From Oscillospiraceae bacterium (lineage in GTDB: Bacteria > Bacillota > Clostridia > Oscillospirales > Oscillospiraceae), in contig CADBKO010000026.1 in assembly GCA_902795345.1 (NCBI GenBank), positions 1 through 47,403 of the forward strand: a stretch of 47,403 nt of DNA. The letters run 5' to 3'. Under the pieces are notes generated by a model. The model did no database searches, was not told the DNA's origin, and worked only from the letters and a program-made list of their open reading frames with translations. Numbering within the stretch: the first letter of the stretch is position 1; each line of letters starts with the position of its first letter. The position numbers and the translations under genes are program-made. Below are positions 25,192 through 34,015 of this stretch, one piece after another.

Positions 25192-25300
25192 GGCTCCCTC
25201 AAAGAGGGAGTCAGCGCATCGAATCGGCGGCAGCCGGGAAGGACCCTGACTCCCTCCGTCTCCGGCCAAGGCCGGAGCCACCTCCCTCAAAGAGGGAGGC
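25192..25300. repeat. Palindromic repeat, family C, copy 2
   Basis: Ends GGCTCCCTC and GAGGGAGGC, terminal hairpins CTCCCTCAAAGAGGGAG on both sides, and inner GGGAGTCA/TGACTCCC inverted segments, as in 16155-16303. The loop region differs. Confidence 0.75.
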
Positions 25301-25306
25301 TTCGGC

Positions 25307-27340
25307 TCAGGGCTTCTCGGCGGTATTGTCGTCCTTCACCGTGATGCTGATGTTTTTGGCGGTGTAAACGGTAAGCTCGTCCACGGAGATCACCTGCACC
25401 TGGATGGTGGCGGTCCCGGCCTTCAGGCCGGTGACATACAGGTTGCACCCCTCATCCTCCCACTCGCCCCATTTCAGGGTGAACGCTTCGACCTCGCCCT
25501 TGACATAGCGGAGCCTGTAATTCATGTAGCTGCCCACATAGGTCGCATTGCAAAGAATGGGGACTTCCTCGCCCACATCCAGGACCAGGTCCTCGACGGA
25601 CACGTCCAGGATGAATTTCTCCTGGGAGACGTTGATCGTGCAGCTGGCCGCAAGGCCGCCGGAGCCGGCGGCGGTGATCTCGGCAGTCCCGGCGCCCACG
25701 GCGAGGACATTGCCGCTTTCATCCACCTGCGCCACGCTCTCGTCGCTGCTGGACCAGGTCACGGTCTCAGCCGCGCAGTTGTAGGGCATGAAATAGGTGT
25801 AGAGATAATACTCGTCCCCCACGGCCAGGGTCAGCTCCGTGTCGCTGATGAAGATCTCCTCCGCAGGCGGATAGGTGATCACCACGGTCCGGGTCCGCCT
25901 GCTCTCGGCCTGGTCATAGGTATAGTCCGTCTGACTGGTGTAATCGCTGCCCGCATAGGATTCGCTCAGGGGCCTGCCCTCGGCGTCATAGGTATAGTCG
26001 ATCACATAATCCTCGTCGGGGCTGCTATACTCCGTGCGCAGGGGCCGCCCTTCCCCGTCATAGGTATAAAGGGTGGTGAACAGATCCGCCCCGTCGTAGT
26101 AGGTGTAGGATGTGGGCCGCCCTTCCCCGTCGTAGGTGTATTCGCTCTCCGAATCCCAGTCGGTGGAGTCGGTGTACCTGCGCAGGACATTGCCCATTTC
26201 GTCGTAGGTATAGGTGGTCACGGTGCGGTAGTCCCCGTTGACGTAGGTCTCTTTGGACGTGAGTCCGTTATCCCCGTATTCGTAATCGGTGGAATAGCGG
26301 ACCGACCCGTCGGGGTCGAGGCCCCGCGTCTGAAGCAGGCGTCCCTCCTCGTCCCGGACGTACTCCGTGATGAAGATGTTGGTCTCGGAATAGGTAGACA
26401 CGTCCCGGACCAGGAAGCCCCGCTCGTCGTATGTATACTCCATAACGGTGTGGTTATAGGGGGTGACGGTCTCCTGAAGGATCATGTTGCCGTCGTCGTC
26501 ATAGGTGTAGTTATGCTCCGAGACCTCGTCGCCCTCGTAGCCGGTGCCGCTGACTACGTCGATCTCCTTTTCCAGCTGGCCCCAGACGTCGTAGTAAGAG
26601 GTGGTGTACCGGCGCTGCTCCCAGGTCCCGCCGTCATAATAGGATACATATTCATAGCTCTCGCCCACCCGGTAGCCCAGGTCGTCGTAGAAATAATCGT
26701 ATCTTTCCGTGTAGTTGCTGTTCTCATACCAGTAGCTGATGGGACGCCCGTTTTCGTCATAGGTATTGACGCTGTGGTCATACCCGCTCTGATTGTTCGT
26801 CTCCATGTATTCGTCGATGCGCCATTCCGGGGCATAAACAGGGGCCTTGGTGATGACGATCATGGTGCGGGAGTCGGTATCGTAGCTCACCTGGAAGCCC
26901 AAGGCGTCCCCCAGCTCCTTCAGCTTGTAGAAGTTGGCCCCTTCAAACTTGAAGGCGCTGAGGCTGCTGTAATCTTCCCCGTTGATGATCAGCTTGTCCC
27001 CGCTGGGAGCGCCCGCGGCGCTCTTGTCCGAGGTGGCCGGGTCCAGCTCGCCGCCGATGGGTTCATAGGCTTCCCCGCTCACCAGGGACACGCACTTGTT
27101 GGCCCCGTCCCAGCTCACGGAGAACTGGCTGCCGGTGCCGTTGAGGGCATAGGCCAGGTCCCGCAGCTTGAAATAGTTGGAGCCGTCGATGTTGTAGCGC
27201 TCGCAGTCCACGGTCACGCCGTTGACCCGCAGCTTCTGGGTGGAGAGGACGATCGCCGGCCCGTCGGCAAAGGCCGCCGTGGGCAGGATGGCCGCGATCA
27301 GGAGGACGGCCAGGAGGATGCTCAGCAGTTTTTTCATCAT
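25307..27340 (-). CDS. Secreted stalk-domain protein with YD repeats and Ig-like domain
   Basis: A 677-residue exported protein. The signal peptide (MMKKLLSILLAVLLIAAILP...) ends at AFA. About 135 residues of copper amine oxidase-like stalk domain follow, with two similar halves (YFKLRDLAYALNG and FYKLKELGDALGF). Then come about 350 residues of YD/RHS-type repeats (TYDERGF, TYDEMGNV, TYDGEGRP, TYDAEGRP), a BIG2 Ig-like domain (TLAVGDEYYLY ... VAQVDESGNVLAVGAGTAEI) and another beta domain. Likely a surface or matrix protein. AAAGGA precedes ATG 27340; a second ATG follows at once. Paralogous to 27400-28866. Confidence 0.85.
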   Translation of the reverse strand: MMKKLLSILLAVLLIAAILPTAAFADGPAIVLSTQKLRVNGVTVDCERYNIDGSNYFKLRDLAYALNGTGSQFSVSWDGANKCVSLVSGEAYEPIGGELDPATSDKSAAGAPSGDKLIINGEDYSSLSAFKFEGANFYKLKELGDALGFQVSYDTDSRTMIVITKAPVYAPEWRIDEYMETNNQSGYDHSVNTYDENGRPISYWYENSNYTERYDYFYDDLGYRVGESYEYVSYYDGGTWEQRRYTTSYYDVWGQLEKEIDVVSGTGYEGDEVSEHNYTYDDDGNMILQETVTPYNHTVMEYTYDERGFLVRDVSTYSETNIFITEYVRDEEGRLLQTRGLDPDGSVRYSTDYEYGDNGLTSKETYVNGDYRTVTTYTYDEMGNVLRRYTDSTDWDSESEYTYDGEGRPTSYTYYDGADLFTTLYTYDGEGRPLRTEYSSPDEDYVIDYTYDAEGRPLSESYAGSDYTSQTDYTYDQAESRRTRTVVITYPPAEEIFISDTELTLAVGDEYYLYTYFMPYNCAAETVTWSSSDESVAQVDESGNVLAVGAGTAEITAAGSGGLAASCTINVSQEKFILDVSVEDLVLDVGEEVPILCNATYVGSYMNYRLRYVKGEVEAFTLKWGEWEDEGCNLYVTGLKAGTATIQVQVISVDELTVYTAKNISITVKDDNTAEKP

Positions 27341-27360
27341 TTTTCCTTTCGTCAAACAAG

Positions 27361-27386
27361 CTGAGGCAGCCCGAAGGCTGCCTCAG
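27361..27386 (-). terminator. Hairpin between the two YD-repeat genes
   Basis: An 11-bp stem (CTGAGGCAGCC/GGCTGCCTCAG, 4-nt loop) followed on the minus strand by CUUGUUUG, a weak U-tract. It may only partly terminate, leaving read-through into the downstream paralogue. Confidence 0.55.
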
Positions 27387-27399
27387 ACCAAAGTGCTTA

Positions 27400-28866
27400 T
27401 CAGCCCACGCCCTCGTAAGTGTCGAGGACCAGGATGTTCTTGGTGCGGGTCGCGGGATCGTAGGTATAGCTGATGGTGCGGGTGTAGCCGCTGTTGCGGT
27501 AGACGTCGGTGAGGACGTTGCCCGCTTCGTCGTAGGTGTACTCCTCCACGATGTAATCGTTATCGCTGGTGGAGGACTCCTCCTTCACCAGGAGGCCCGC
27601 CTCGTTGTAGGTGTATACGGTGACTCTGCTGAAATCCTCGGAGGTATATTCGTCCTGCAGGATGTTATTGTTCTCGTCATAAATGGTCGTTGCCACGGAA
27701 GTGGTCGTCCCGTCCGTCCATTCGTTGCGGATGAGGTTTCCTTTTTCATCATAGAACACATGGCTGGTGCTGGAATAAGTCTCGGAGGTATACACGCCAA
27801 CCCGCTCAAGGTCGCTCACATAAGTGGTCTCCGAGGTGCTGATGACTTCCCCGTCGGCGCTGAGATAGCGGGAGCGGATCTCGCGGCCCTGGGCGTCGTA
27901 TTCATACTCGTTGACAAAGGCGACTTCGTCGTCATAGGCGCAGGCATAGCGAATGAGGTTCCCGGCCTCGTCATAGGTGCTGTAATAGGTGGTCCGGCCC
28001 TGGTTCCCCAGGGTCTCTTCCACCAGCGTGCGGCCGTCGTCGTCATAGGTGTAGTTGGTCTCGCTGACCACGTCCCCGACAGACTGGTAGGCCACCGTGG
28101 CGAGCTGGCCCCACATATCGTAGGTATACGTGGTGGTGCTGTGCTCCTCCCAGGGTTCTTCCCCGTAGGTGCCCACATAATCATAGGTATAGCTCGCCGT
28201 GCGGCCCAGCTCGTCATAGGTATAGGCGTAGCTCTCGGTGCCGTATTCATCCTCCCACAGATAGGAGAGGGTCCGGCCTTCCTCATCATAGATGGATTTG
28301 CTGTGGCCGGTGGCCGCGCCGTCCTCGTTGTAGACGGTCTCCACCGTCAGCCACTGGGTAGGCCAGCTGATGGCCTTGGTGACGACGATCATGGTGCGGG
28401 AGGCGTTATCGTAGGCCACGTCGAAGCCCAGGGCGTCCCCCAGTTCCTTCAGCTTGTAGAAGTTGGCCCCTTCAAACTTGAAGGCGCTGAGGCTGCTGTA
28501 ATCTTCCCCGTTGATGATCAGCTTGTCCCCGCTGGGAGCGCCCACGGCGCTCTTGTCGGAGGTGGCCGGGTCCAGCTCGCCGCCGATGGGCGTATAGGCT
28601 TCCCCGCTCACCAGGGACACGCACTTGTTGGCCCCGTCCCAGCTCACGGAGAACTGGCTGCCGGTGCCGTTGAGGGCATAGGCCAGATCCCGCAGCTTGA
28701 AATAGTTGGAGCCGTCGATGTTGTAGCGCTCGCAGTCCACGGTCACGCCGTTGACCCGCAGCTTCTGGGTGGAGAGGACGATCACCGGCCCATCGGCAAA
28801 GGCCGCCGTGGGCAGGATGGCCGCGATCAGAAGGACGGCCAGAAGGATGCTCAACACTCTTTTCAT
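27400..28866 (-). CDS. Secreted stalk-domain protein with YD repeats
   Basis: A 488-residue paralogue of 25307-27340. Signal peptide and stalk domain (about residues 1-155) are nearly identical to the paralogue in DNA as well as protein. The YD-repeat region (TYDELGRTASY, TYDDDGRTLVEET, TYDEAGNLIRY, TYNEAGLLVKE, TYDEAGNVLTD) is clearly divergent, and the Ig-like domains are missing, so it ends in the repeats. The contrast suggests gene conversion or recombination keeping the 5' part uniform. I choose ATG 28866 (MKRVLSI) with AAAGGA upstream. Promoter at 28903-28931. Confidence 0.85.
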   Translation of the reverse strand: MKRVLSILLAVLLIAAILPTAAFADGPVIVLSTQKLRVNGVTVDCERYNIDGSNYFKLRDLAYALNGTGSQFSVSWDGANKCVSLVSGEAYTPIGGELDPATSDKSAVGAPSGDKLIINGEDYSSLSAFKFEGANFYKLKELGDALGFDVAYDNASRTMIVVTKAISWPTQWLTVETVYNEDGAATGHSKSIYDEEGRTLSYLWEDEYGTESYAYTYDELGRTASYTYDYVGTYGEEPWEEHSTTTYTYDMWGQLATVAYQSVGDVVSETNYTYDDDGRTLVEETLGNQGRTTYYSTYDEAGNLIRYACAYDDEVAFVNEYEYDAQGREIRSRYLSADGEVISTSETTYVSDLERVGVYTSETYSSTSHVFYDEKGNLIRNEWTDGTTTSVATTIYDENNNILQDEYTSEDFSRVTVYTYNEAGLLVKEESSTSDNDYIVEEYTYDEAGNVLTDVYRNSGYTRTISYTYDPATRTKNILVLDTYEGVG

Positions 28867-28902
28867 TTGCTTTTCCTTTCTTTCGGAATAAATATGCATC
28901 TT

Positions 28903-28931
28903 CTTATACCATAAACCGCCGCATTTTGCAA
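28903..28931 (-). promoter_or_regulatory. Promoter of the YD-repeat gene pair
   Basis: TTGCAA (28931-28926), 17-bp spacer, TATAAG (28908-28903) on the minus strand, about 37 bp before the start at 28866. Confidence 0.78.
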
Positions 28932-28944
28932 GGATAACAGGAAA

Positions 28945-28978
28945 GCCCGCGGCGCTTATCTTTAAATGCGCCGCGGGC
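28945..28978 (-). terminator. Terminator after the metal-chelate binding protein gene
   Basis: On the minus strand GCCCGCGGCGC (28978-28968) pairs with GCGCCGCGGGC (28955-28945), 12-nt loop, followed by UUUCCUGUU. Confidence 0.8.
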
Positions 28979-28993
28979 AGGAATACCGTTTCC

Positions 28994-30160
28994 TTATCCC
29001 AGGATGGCCTGATACTGCTCCTCCGTCAGGGTGCAGTGGAAGAACAGCTCGTAGAAGCGGTTGACCTCCGTGAACAGGTCGTAGTCCACATAGTCGGGAT
29101 AGAGGGTCTTCAGCAGCCAGAGGATGCCCAGGTAACGCTGGACGGAGGCAGGGAAGCCCATCCAGTTGTAGGGGCCGTAGGGGGCCTTGGCGTAATTGCC
29201 GTTTTTGACGGCGCTCAGCTGCTGCCACAGGGGGTCCTCCCCCACCTTGTCCCCCACGCTGTCATAGCTGAAGACGATGTAATCCGGGTCCCAGAGCAAA
29301 AGCTGCTCCATGTCCGTCTCGTTGCCGGTGCCCTTGGAGCTGGGGTCTTCCAGCACGGCGGCGTTGTCCGCCACCAGGTCGATGATCTCCGAATGATAGG
29401 AGCCCTCCGCGATGACGTTCAGGCCCTCGTCCCCCAGGAGGTAGAGCATTTTCACCCGATTTTCCCCCACCTTCGCCATGGTGTCCTCCGCCAGGGCCAT
29501 GATCTCCTCGCAGTACTGGGCCAGGACTTCCGCCTGCTCCTCCTTGCCCAGGAGGGCCCCCAGCTTCCGGTAGGCGTCGGGCATGGTGGCGGTGAAAGCG
29601 TCGATGTGGATAAAGGGGATGCCGGTCTGCTCCGTCAGGGCGGCCAGGTCCTCCCCGATGCTCTTTTTGGGTTCCCCGATGTCCAGCACGATCTCAGGGG
29701 CGGCGGCCAGCAGCTCCTCCAGGTTCAGCTCGCCCTTGCCGCCGTAGAGCTGGCCCAGGTTGGGCAGATTGAAATACTCCGGCGCGAAATAGGCTTCCGC
29801 CCCCGGATCCCACTTGTTGGCGGTCGCCACCAGCTTTTCCGGGGCCAGGGCGAAAAGGACGATCTGGCTCATGGGGCCGGTGACGGCGAGCCTTGTGATC
29901 TCCGCAGGGATGGTGAGGGTCCTGCCCGTGTCGTCCGTGTATTCCACGGTCAGAGCTTCCCCGGGGACAGACGGCGCTTCCGTGACTTCCGGCTCCTCCG
30001 TGGGTGCGGGGGCTTCCGTGGGAGCCTGGGTGGGCTGGGGCGCGTCGGTGGGCGCGGGAGCGGGCCCGTCCGTGGGCTTGGGCGCAGCCGTGCCGCAGGC
30101 GGCCAGGGCCGCAAGCAGGCAAAGGGCCATGAGCAGGCTGATGATGCGTTTCGGTTTCAT
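28994..30160 (-). CDS. Substrate-binding lipoprotein, iron-chelate or cobalamin type
   Basis: A 388-residue lipoprotein of the periplasmic-binding type III fold (FepB/BtuF-like). Lipobox LAAC at about residue 22, then a Pro/Thr/Ala-rich linker to about residue 70. The two lobes include RLAVTGPMSQIVLFALAPEKLVATAN, LEELLAAAPEIVLDIGEPKK and LLLWDPDYIVFSYDS, with the backbone helix between. It serves the permease and ATPase at 30440-32280. Ligand is uncertain: ferric siderophore, haem and cobalamin systems share this fold. The gene has its own leader with a 31-bp palindrome. AGGAG precedes ATG 30160. Confidence 0.88.
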   Translation of the reverse strand: MKPKRIISLLMALCLLAALAACGTAAPKPTDGPAPAPTDAPQPTQAPTEAPAPTEEPEVTEAPSVPGEALTVEYTDDTGRTLTIPAEITRLAVTGPMSQIVLFALAPEKLVATANKWDPGAEAYFAPEYFNLPNLGQLYGGKGELNLEELLAAAPEIVLDIGEPKKSIGEDLAALTEQTGIPFIHIDAFTATMPDAYRKLGALLGKEEQAEVLAQYCEEIMALAEDTMAKVGENRVKMLYLLGDEGLNVIAEGSYHSEIIDLVADNAAVLEDPSSKGTGNETDMEQLLLWDPDYIVFSYDSVGDKVGEDPLWQQLSAVKNGNYAKAPYGPYNWMGFPASVQRYLGILWLLKTLYPDYVDYDLFTEVNRFYELFFHCTLTEEQYQAILG

Positions 30161-30182
30161 GATATTCTCCTCTTTTCTTATT

Positions 30183-30213
30183 ATTCGATATCAAGATAAA
30201 TCGATATACGAAT
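30183..30213. promoter_or_regulatory. Imperfect AT-rich palindrome upstream of the binding protein
   Basis: ATTCGATATC at 30183-30192 is mirrored by GATATACGAAT at 30203-30213 with a one-base offset. It lies about 20 bp before the start codon, in the leader or promoter of 28994-30160. A candidate operator for a metal- or ligand-responsive regulator. It does not match a Fur box well enough to name one. Confidence 0.35.
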
Positions 30214-30439
30214 TATTCACGTTCCAGATAATATATTGGAAAAGAAAAGTGCTTACGCACCGAAGGGTGGTTACGGAGGTGACGGGACGGGGGGGGGGAA
30301 ACGGATTGCCACAGCGGCCTTTGGCCGCTTCGCAATGACGGGGGGGGCGGGGGCTTGACCGCTGCGGCGGGGTAACCTCTCAGGCGCTTCACGCCAGCCC
30401 CCTCGGAGAGGGGGCCTTATTTCCGCTGCGGCGGGGCGC
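30214..30439. other. Non-coding gap with degenerate palindromes
   Basis: Separates the binding-protein gene from its ATPase. It holds G-runs, an imperfect hairpin (AGCGGCCTTTGGCCGCT, about 30316-30332) and fragments resembling the family B/C repeats (CTCTCAGGCGCTTCACGCCAG). I see no gene. Confidence 0.5.
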
Positions 30440-31219
30440 TTATTCCGTCACGCTGCGGGGGATGCAGACGCGGACACGATCGTCGTAGAGACTGCAAACC
30501 TTGATGTCCGCGCCGTAAAGCTCGTCCATCAGCTCTTCCGTGACCACCCGGCTGGGAGCGCCCTCCGCCAGGACGCGGCCCGCCTGCATGGCCACCACGT
30601 TATGGCTGAACAGGAAGGCCTGCTCCGGATTGTGGGTGGACTGGACCACGGTATAGCCCTGGGCGGTGAGGGCGCGCAGCTGCTCCATGACCCGGATCTG
30701 ATTGCCGTAATCCAGATTGGCGGTGGGCTCGTCCAGGATCAGCACCTTCGCGTCCTGCACCAGGGCCCGGGCGATCAGCACCAGCTGCCGCTCGCCGCCG
30801 GAGATATTGGTATACCCCTTGTCCCGCAGGTGCCCCACGCCCACCCGCTCCAGGGCCTCCTCGGACGCCTGCCGCTGCTTTTCTCCGGGGGAGGACAGGA
30901 GAGAGACCTGGGAGGTGGTGCCCATGAGCACCATGTTGAACACGCTGTAATTAAAGGAAGGATAGTGGGACTGGGGGATGTAGGCCACTTTTTTTGCCAA
31001 CCGGCGGGCGGAGAGACGCCGGGTATCCTCCCCGTCGATGGTGATGGAGCCGCCGTAGCCCTTCAGGAGCCCCAGCAGGCAGCGGAACAGGGTGCTCTTC
31101 CCCACCCCGTTTGGACCCAGCACGCTGGTGAGCTGCCCCGTGGGGGCGGTGAAGCTGACGCCCCGGAGCACTTCCCCGCTTCCGTAGCCGAAGCGCAGGT
31201 CCCGGACTTCGATACTCAA
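30440..31219 (-). CDS. ABC importer ATPase, FecE/BtuD type
   Basis: A 259-residue ATPase for the iron-chelate/cobalamin importer. Walker A GPNGVGKST, Q-loop IPQSHYPSFNYSV, signature NISGGERQL, Walker B VLILDEPTANLD, H-loop STHNPEQ. I start it at TTG 31219, whose bases overlap the permease stop (TTGA), with GGGGGA about 8 nt upstream and protein LSIEVRDLRFGYGSG. The open frame extends further upstream only as a shadow of the permease gene. It works at the inner face of the membrane with the permease. Confidence 0.92.
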   Translation of the reverse strand: MSIEVRDLRFGYGSGEVLRGVSFTAPTGQLTSVLGPNGVGKSTLFRCLLGLLKGYGGSITIDGEDTRRLSARRLAKKVAYIPQSHYPSFNYSVFNMVLMGTTSQVSLLSSPGEKQRQASEEALERVGVGHLRDKGYTNISGGERQLVLIARALVQDAKVLILDEPTANLDYGNQIRVMEQLRALTAQGYTVVQSTHNPEQAFLFSHNVVAMQAGRVLAEGAPSRVVTEELMDELYGADIKVCSLYDDRVRVCIPRSVTE

Positions 31220-32280
31220 AAGGCATCCCCCTTTCTGGTGATGAGCCAGATGAAGAAGGGCGCGCCCACGAAGGCGGTGAGGATGCCGATGGGGATCTCC
31301 GTGGCCAGCAGGTTGCGGCTCACGTTGTCCACGGCCAGCATGAAGGCCGCGCCGAAGAGCATGGAGGCGGGGGTCAGCCGCCGGTAGTCGTTGCCCACCA
31401 GCTTGCGGCTCAGATGGGGGATCACCAGGCCCACCCAGCCGATCATGCCGCTGACTGCCACGGACGCCGCCGTGATAAGGGTGGCGCAGAGGATGACCGC
31501 CAGGCGCACCCGCCCGGCATGGACGCCCATGGTCCGGGCTTCGTCGTCCCCCAGGGTCAGCACGTTCACCCGCCAGCGCAGCAGCAGCAGGGGCACGAGG
31601 CCCACGGCCATGGGGACCGCCGCCAGGCCCACCTGCTTCCACTTGGCCCCGGAAAGGCTGCCCATGAGCCAGTAGGTGATCTCCGGCAGCTGGTTGGAGG
31701 GGTCCGCCACCAATTTAATAAAGGAAGTACCCGCGGAGAAAAGAGAACCCACCATGATGCCCGCCAGCACCAGGGTCAGCACCCGCTTGCCCCCCGCCAC
31801 CCGGCTGATGGCGAAGGCCGCCGCCACGGTGACGATGGAGAAGCAGAAGGCGGAAAGGGTAATCATCTGGCTGGCCGCCCCCAGGAGGATGGCCAGGGCC
31901 GCGCCGAAGGCCGCCCCGTTGGTGGCCCCCAGGATGTCCGGGGAGGCCATGGGGTTCTGAAAAACGCCCTGGTAGGAAGCGCCGGAGACGCTGAGGCAGC
32001 AGCCCACCATGCAGCTGAGAAGGATGCGGGGCAGGCGGATATTCCAGGCCACGGCCTCCATGCTCCCGTCCCAGAAGGGGGTCAGCCCCCAGCTCCCGGC
32101 TCCGGGGATCAGCGGGCTCAGCAGCTTCCCCAGCCCGGTCAGCAGCTTATGCAGGAGGATGCCGCCCACGGCGGCGGGAGGCACCGGATAGCGCCCCAAA
32201 AGGAAGGAGACGAACACCAGGACGATCAGCACAGCCGCCAGGACCCAAAGGACCGGTCCGCCCCGCTTTTCCCGCTCCAT
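31216..32280 (-). CDS. ABC importer permease, FecCD family
   Basis: A 354-residue permease of the FecCD/BtuC family with about ten helices. Seen: WNIRLPRILLSCMVGCCLSVSGASYQGVFQNPMASPDILG, the conserved family block (here quoted in two overlapping pieces: RLPRILLSCMVGC and QGVFQNPMASPDILG), GMIGWVGLVIPHLSR and ATEIPIGILTAFVGAPFF. Takes up ferric siderophore, haem or cobalamin. ATG 32280 is preceded by GGGAGG. A consensus promoter is at 32331-32359. Confidence 0.93.
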   Translation of the reverse strand: MEREKRGGPVLWVLAAVLIVLVFVSFLLGRYPVPPAAVGGILLHKLLTGLGKLLSPLIPGAGSWGLTPFWDGSMEAVAWNIRLPRILLSCMVGCCLSVSGASYQGVFQNPMASPDILGATNGAAFGAALAILLGAASQMITLSAFCFSIVTVAAAFAISRVAGGKRVLTLVLAGIMVGSLFSAGTSFIKLVADPSNQLPEITYWLMGSLSGAKWKQVGLAAVPMAVGLVPLLLLRWRVNVLTLGDDEARTMGVHAGRVRLAVILCATLITAASVAVSGMIGWVGLVIPHLSRKLVGNDYRRLTPASMLFGAAFMLAVDNVSRNLLATEIPIGILTAFVGAPFFIWLITRKGDAF

Positions 32281-32330
32281 GCCGCCGCCTCCCTTCTCAT
32301 TATCTCTTTCCGTTTATATTCTCGCAGCAG

Positions 32331-32359
32331 ATTATAGCCTCCGAAGGCGGGCATGTCAA
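32331..32359 (-). promoter_or_regulatory. Consensus promoter of the metal-chelate importer
   Basis: TTGACA (32359-32354), 17-bp spacer, TATAAT (32336-32331) on the minus strand: exact consensus boxes. The spacer includes a CCGCCTTCGG hairpin-like segment. The leader to 32280 is about 45 nt. Confidence 0.88.
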
Positions 32360-32454
32360 TGGGAAAGGGGCGCTTTTTGTCCCCGAGGCCCGGCAGCGCA
32401 ACGGAATTCTTATGGCCCGATAACCATGCGTTATAGCCGCAGGGCAGTCCACCC

Positions 32455-32509
32455 TTGACTATTCCCAAATCCATGCTAGAATAGCACTGTAATTTTTTAA
32501 GAAATTACA
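32455..32509 (+). promoter_or_regulatory. Promoter and operator-like palindrome of the sugar importer
   Basis: TTGACT (32455-32460), 16-bp spacer, TAGAAT (32477-32482). Immediately downstream, at about +1 to +20, TGTAATTT (32488-32495) and AAATTACA (32502-32509) form an 8-bp inverted repeat with 6-bp spacer, a position suited to repression. The region between this and the divergent promoter (32360-32454) holds no gene. Confidence 0.75.
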
Positions 32510-32569
32510 AGGAAATTATTGCAAATTCTTTTCGCCAAGCGAAAGGAACAAGGAAAAGGAGGAAACCTC

Positions 32570-33901
32570 ATGAAGAAGATCCTGGCTCTGGTCCTGGCTC
32601 TGATGCTGGTCTTCAGCCTCTGCGCCTGCGACAAGGGCGGCGGCACGACCAATCCCACCAGCGCCCCCACCGCAGCCCCCACACCCGGCGGCAGCGAGCC
32701 CGCCCCCGCAGCCAGCGGCAAGGCCTACCCCAACTGCAACGCCGACGGCAGCATCAACCTGGACACCATCGCGCACTACGACGCGGAGTATGACTACTCC
32801 AAGAACCCCAAGTACAAGGTCGCCTATCTGGTGGCCAACAGCGGCCCTCTGTATGAACAGTCCGCCGACGCCTACGAGCACTGGGCTCCCCTCTTCAACA
32901 TGGAGTGGGCCGGCTTCATCAGCGCCAACGGCGACTCCGATATGTTCCTGACCAACCTGCAGACCGCCATCGACCAGGGCGTCAAGGCCTTCATCCTGGA
33001 CCCCGACTCCACCATCTTCCCCGCCGTGGTGAACCTGCTCAACCAGTATCCCGACGTGGCCTGGATGAGCCAGATGTCTCCTCCCCGTGACGGCGAGACC
33101 GGCGACAACGTGCCCGTGGGCGGCAACCTGATCAACAACTACGTTGGCTTCGACAACACCGAGGCCGGCCGTCAGGTCACCCGCGTGCTGATCGACTGGA
33201 AGAACCGCACCTATCCCGACGTTCCCTGGAGCGAAGTCGGCTTCCTGATGGTGGACTACACCCTGTCTCCCCCGCTGCATGAGCGCAACATCGGCTCTCA
33301 TGAGGTGTGGATCGAGGCCGGCGGCCTGGAAGAGAACTTCTTCGTGGCCGACACCGTCTCCACCGGCATGACCATGCAGGGCGGCCTGGACGCCATCGGC
33401 CCCGTGGTCTCCTCCAACAGCAAGATAAAGTACTGGCTGTGCAACGGCATGTTCGACGATATGGCCCAGGCTGCCGCCTCCATCTTCGACCAGCAGGGCC
33501 TGACCGAGACCTCCTGCGTGGCCGACTTCGGCGGCTCCGCCCTGCAGATGCAGTGGGACGCCGGCCAGCAGGACGCCTACCGCTACGCCATCTTCACCGC
33601 TCAGAACCTCTATGCCGAGCCCATCATCGGCGCGGTCTACGCCTTCCTCAACGGCTGGGCCACCCCCGACAGCATCTGGCCCAGCTGGGTGAAGTGGGAC
33701 GACCACGGCACCGACGGCCACACCTATTCTCAGCTGCGCCTGCCCACCGAGCCCCTGGTGTATGAGACCTACAAGCACTATCTGGAGTGGACCGACATGT
33801 ATGCCCACGCCGACGCTTATCCTTACAGCCAGGACGGCATCAGCATCGACGATTACAGCCCCTTCGTGAGCGAGGTCCCTGCGGACTACAAGCAGCCCTG
33901 A
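32570..33901 (+). CDS. Sugar-type ABC importer binding lipoprotein
   Basis: A 443-residue lipoprotein of the periplasmic-binding type I fold (RbsB/MglB superfamily). Lipobox SLCAC at about residue 20, then a Gly/Thr/Pro/Ala linker. The body has YKVAYLVANSGPLYEQSADAY, TNLQTAIDQGVKAFILDPDS, NNYVGFDNTEAGRQVTRV and IIGAVYAFLNGW. It is about 100 residues longer than typical RbsB proteins, with extra segments around the C-terminal lobe. ATG 32570 follows AAAGGAGG; an earlier in-frame ATG (32519) has no such site. Substrate unknown. A terminator before the ATPase should favour excess binding protein. Confidence 0.88.
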   Translation: MKKILALVLALMLVFSLCACDKGGGTTNPTSAPTAAPTPGGSEPAPAASGKAYPNCNADGSINLDTIAHYDAEYDYSKNPKYKVAYLVANSGPLYEQSADAYEHWAPLFNMEWAGFISANGDSDMFLTNLQTAIDQGVKAFILDPDSTIFPAVVNLLNQYPDVAWMSQMSPPRDGETGDNVPVGGNLINNYVGFDNTEAGRQVTRVLIDWKNRTYPDVPWSEVGFLMVDYTLSPPLHERNIGSHEVWIEAGGLEENFFVADTVSTGMTMQGGLDAIGPVVSSNSKIKYWLCNGMFDDMAQAAASIFDQQGLTETSCVADFGGSALQMQWDAGQQDAYRYAIFTAQNLYAEPIIGAVYAFLNGWATPDSIWPSWVKWDDHGTDGHTYSQLRLPTEPLVYETYKHYLEWTDMYAHADAYPYSQDGISIDDYSPFVSEVPADYKQP

Positions 33902-33947
33902 GTCTCTGAATCCCGACGTTTCTCCGATGCTGCACCGGAGACCGAAA

Positions 33948-33976
33948 GGCGGGCGGCCAAAGCCGCCCGCCTTTTT
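33948..33976 (+). terminator. Attenuating terminator between binding protein and ATPase
   Basis: GGCGGGCGGC (33948-33957), loop CAAA-like 4 nt, GCCGCCCGCC (33962-33971), then UUUUU. The ATPase begins 40 bp later with no evident new promoter, so partial read-through is expected. Confidence 0.88.
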
Positions 33977-34015
33977 ACACACATTACTTAACTGATAAAG
34001 GCAGGTGAACAGCGC

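Noticed and set aside
30183..30213. A Fur box
   Set aside because: The palindrome is AT-rich but does not reproduce the GATAAT hexamer arrangement; kept only as an unnamed candidate operator.
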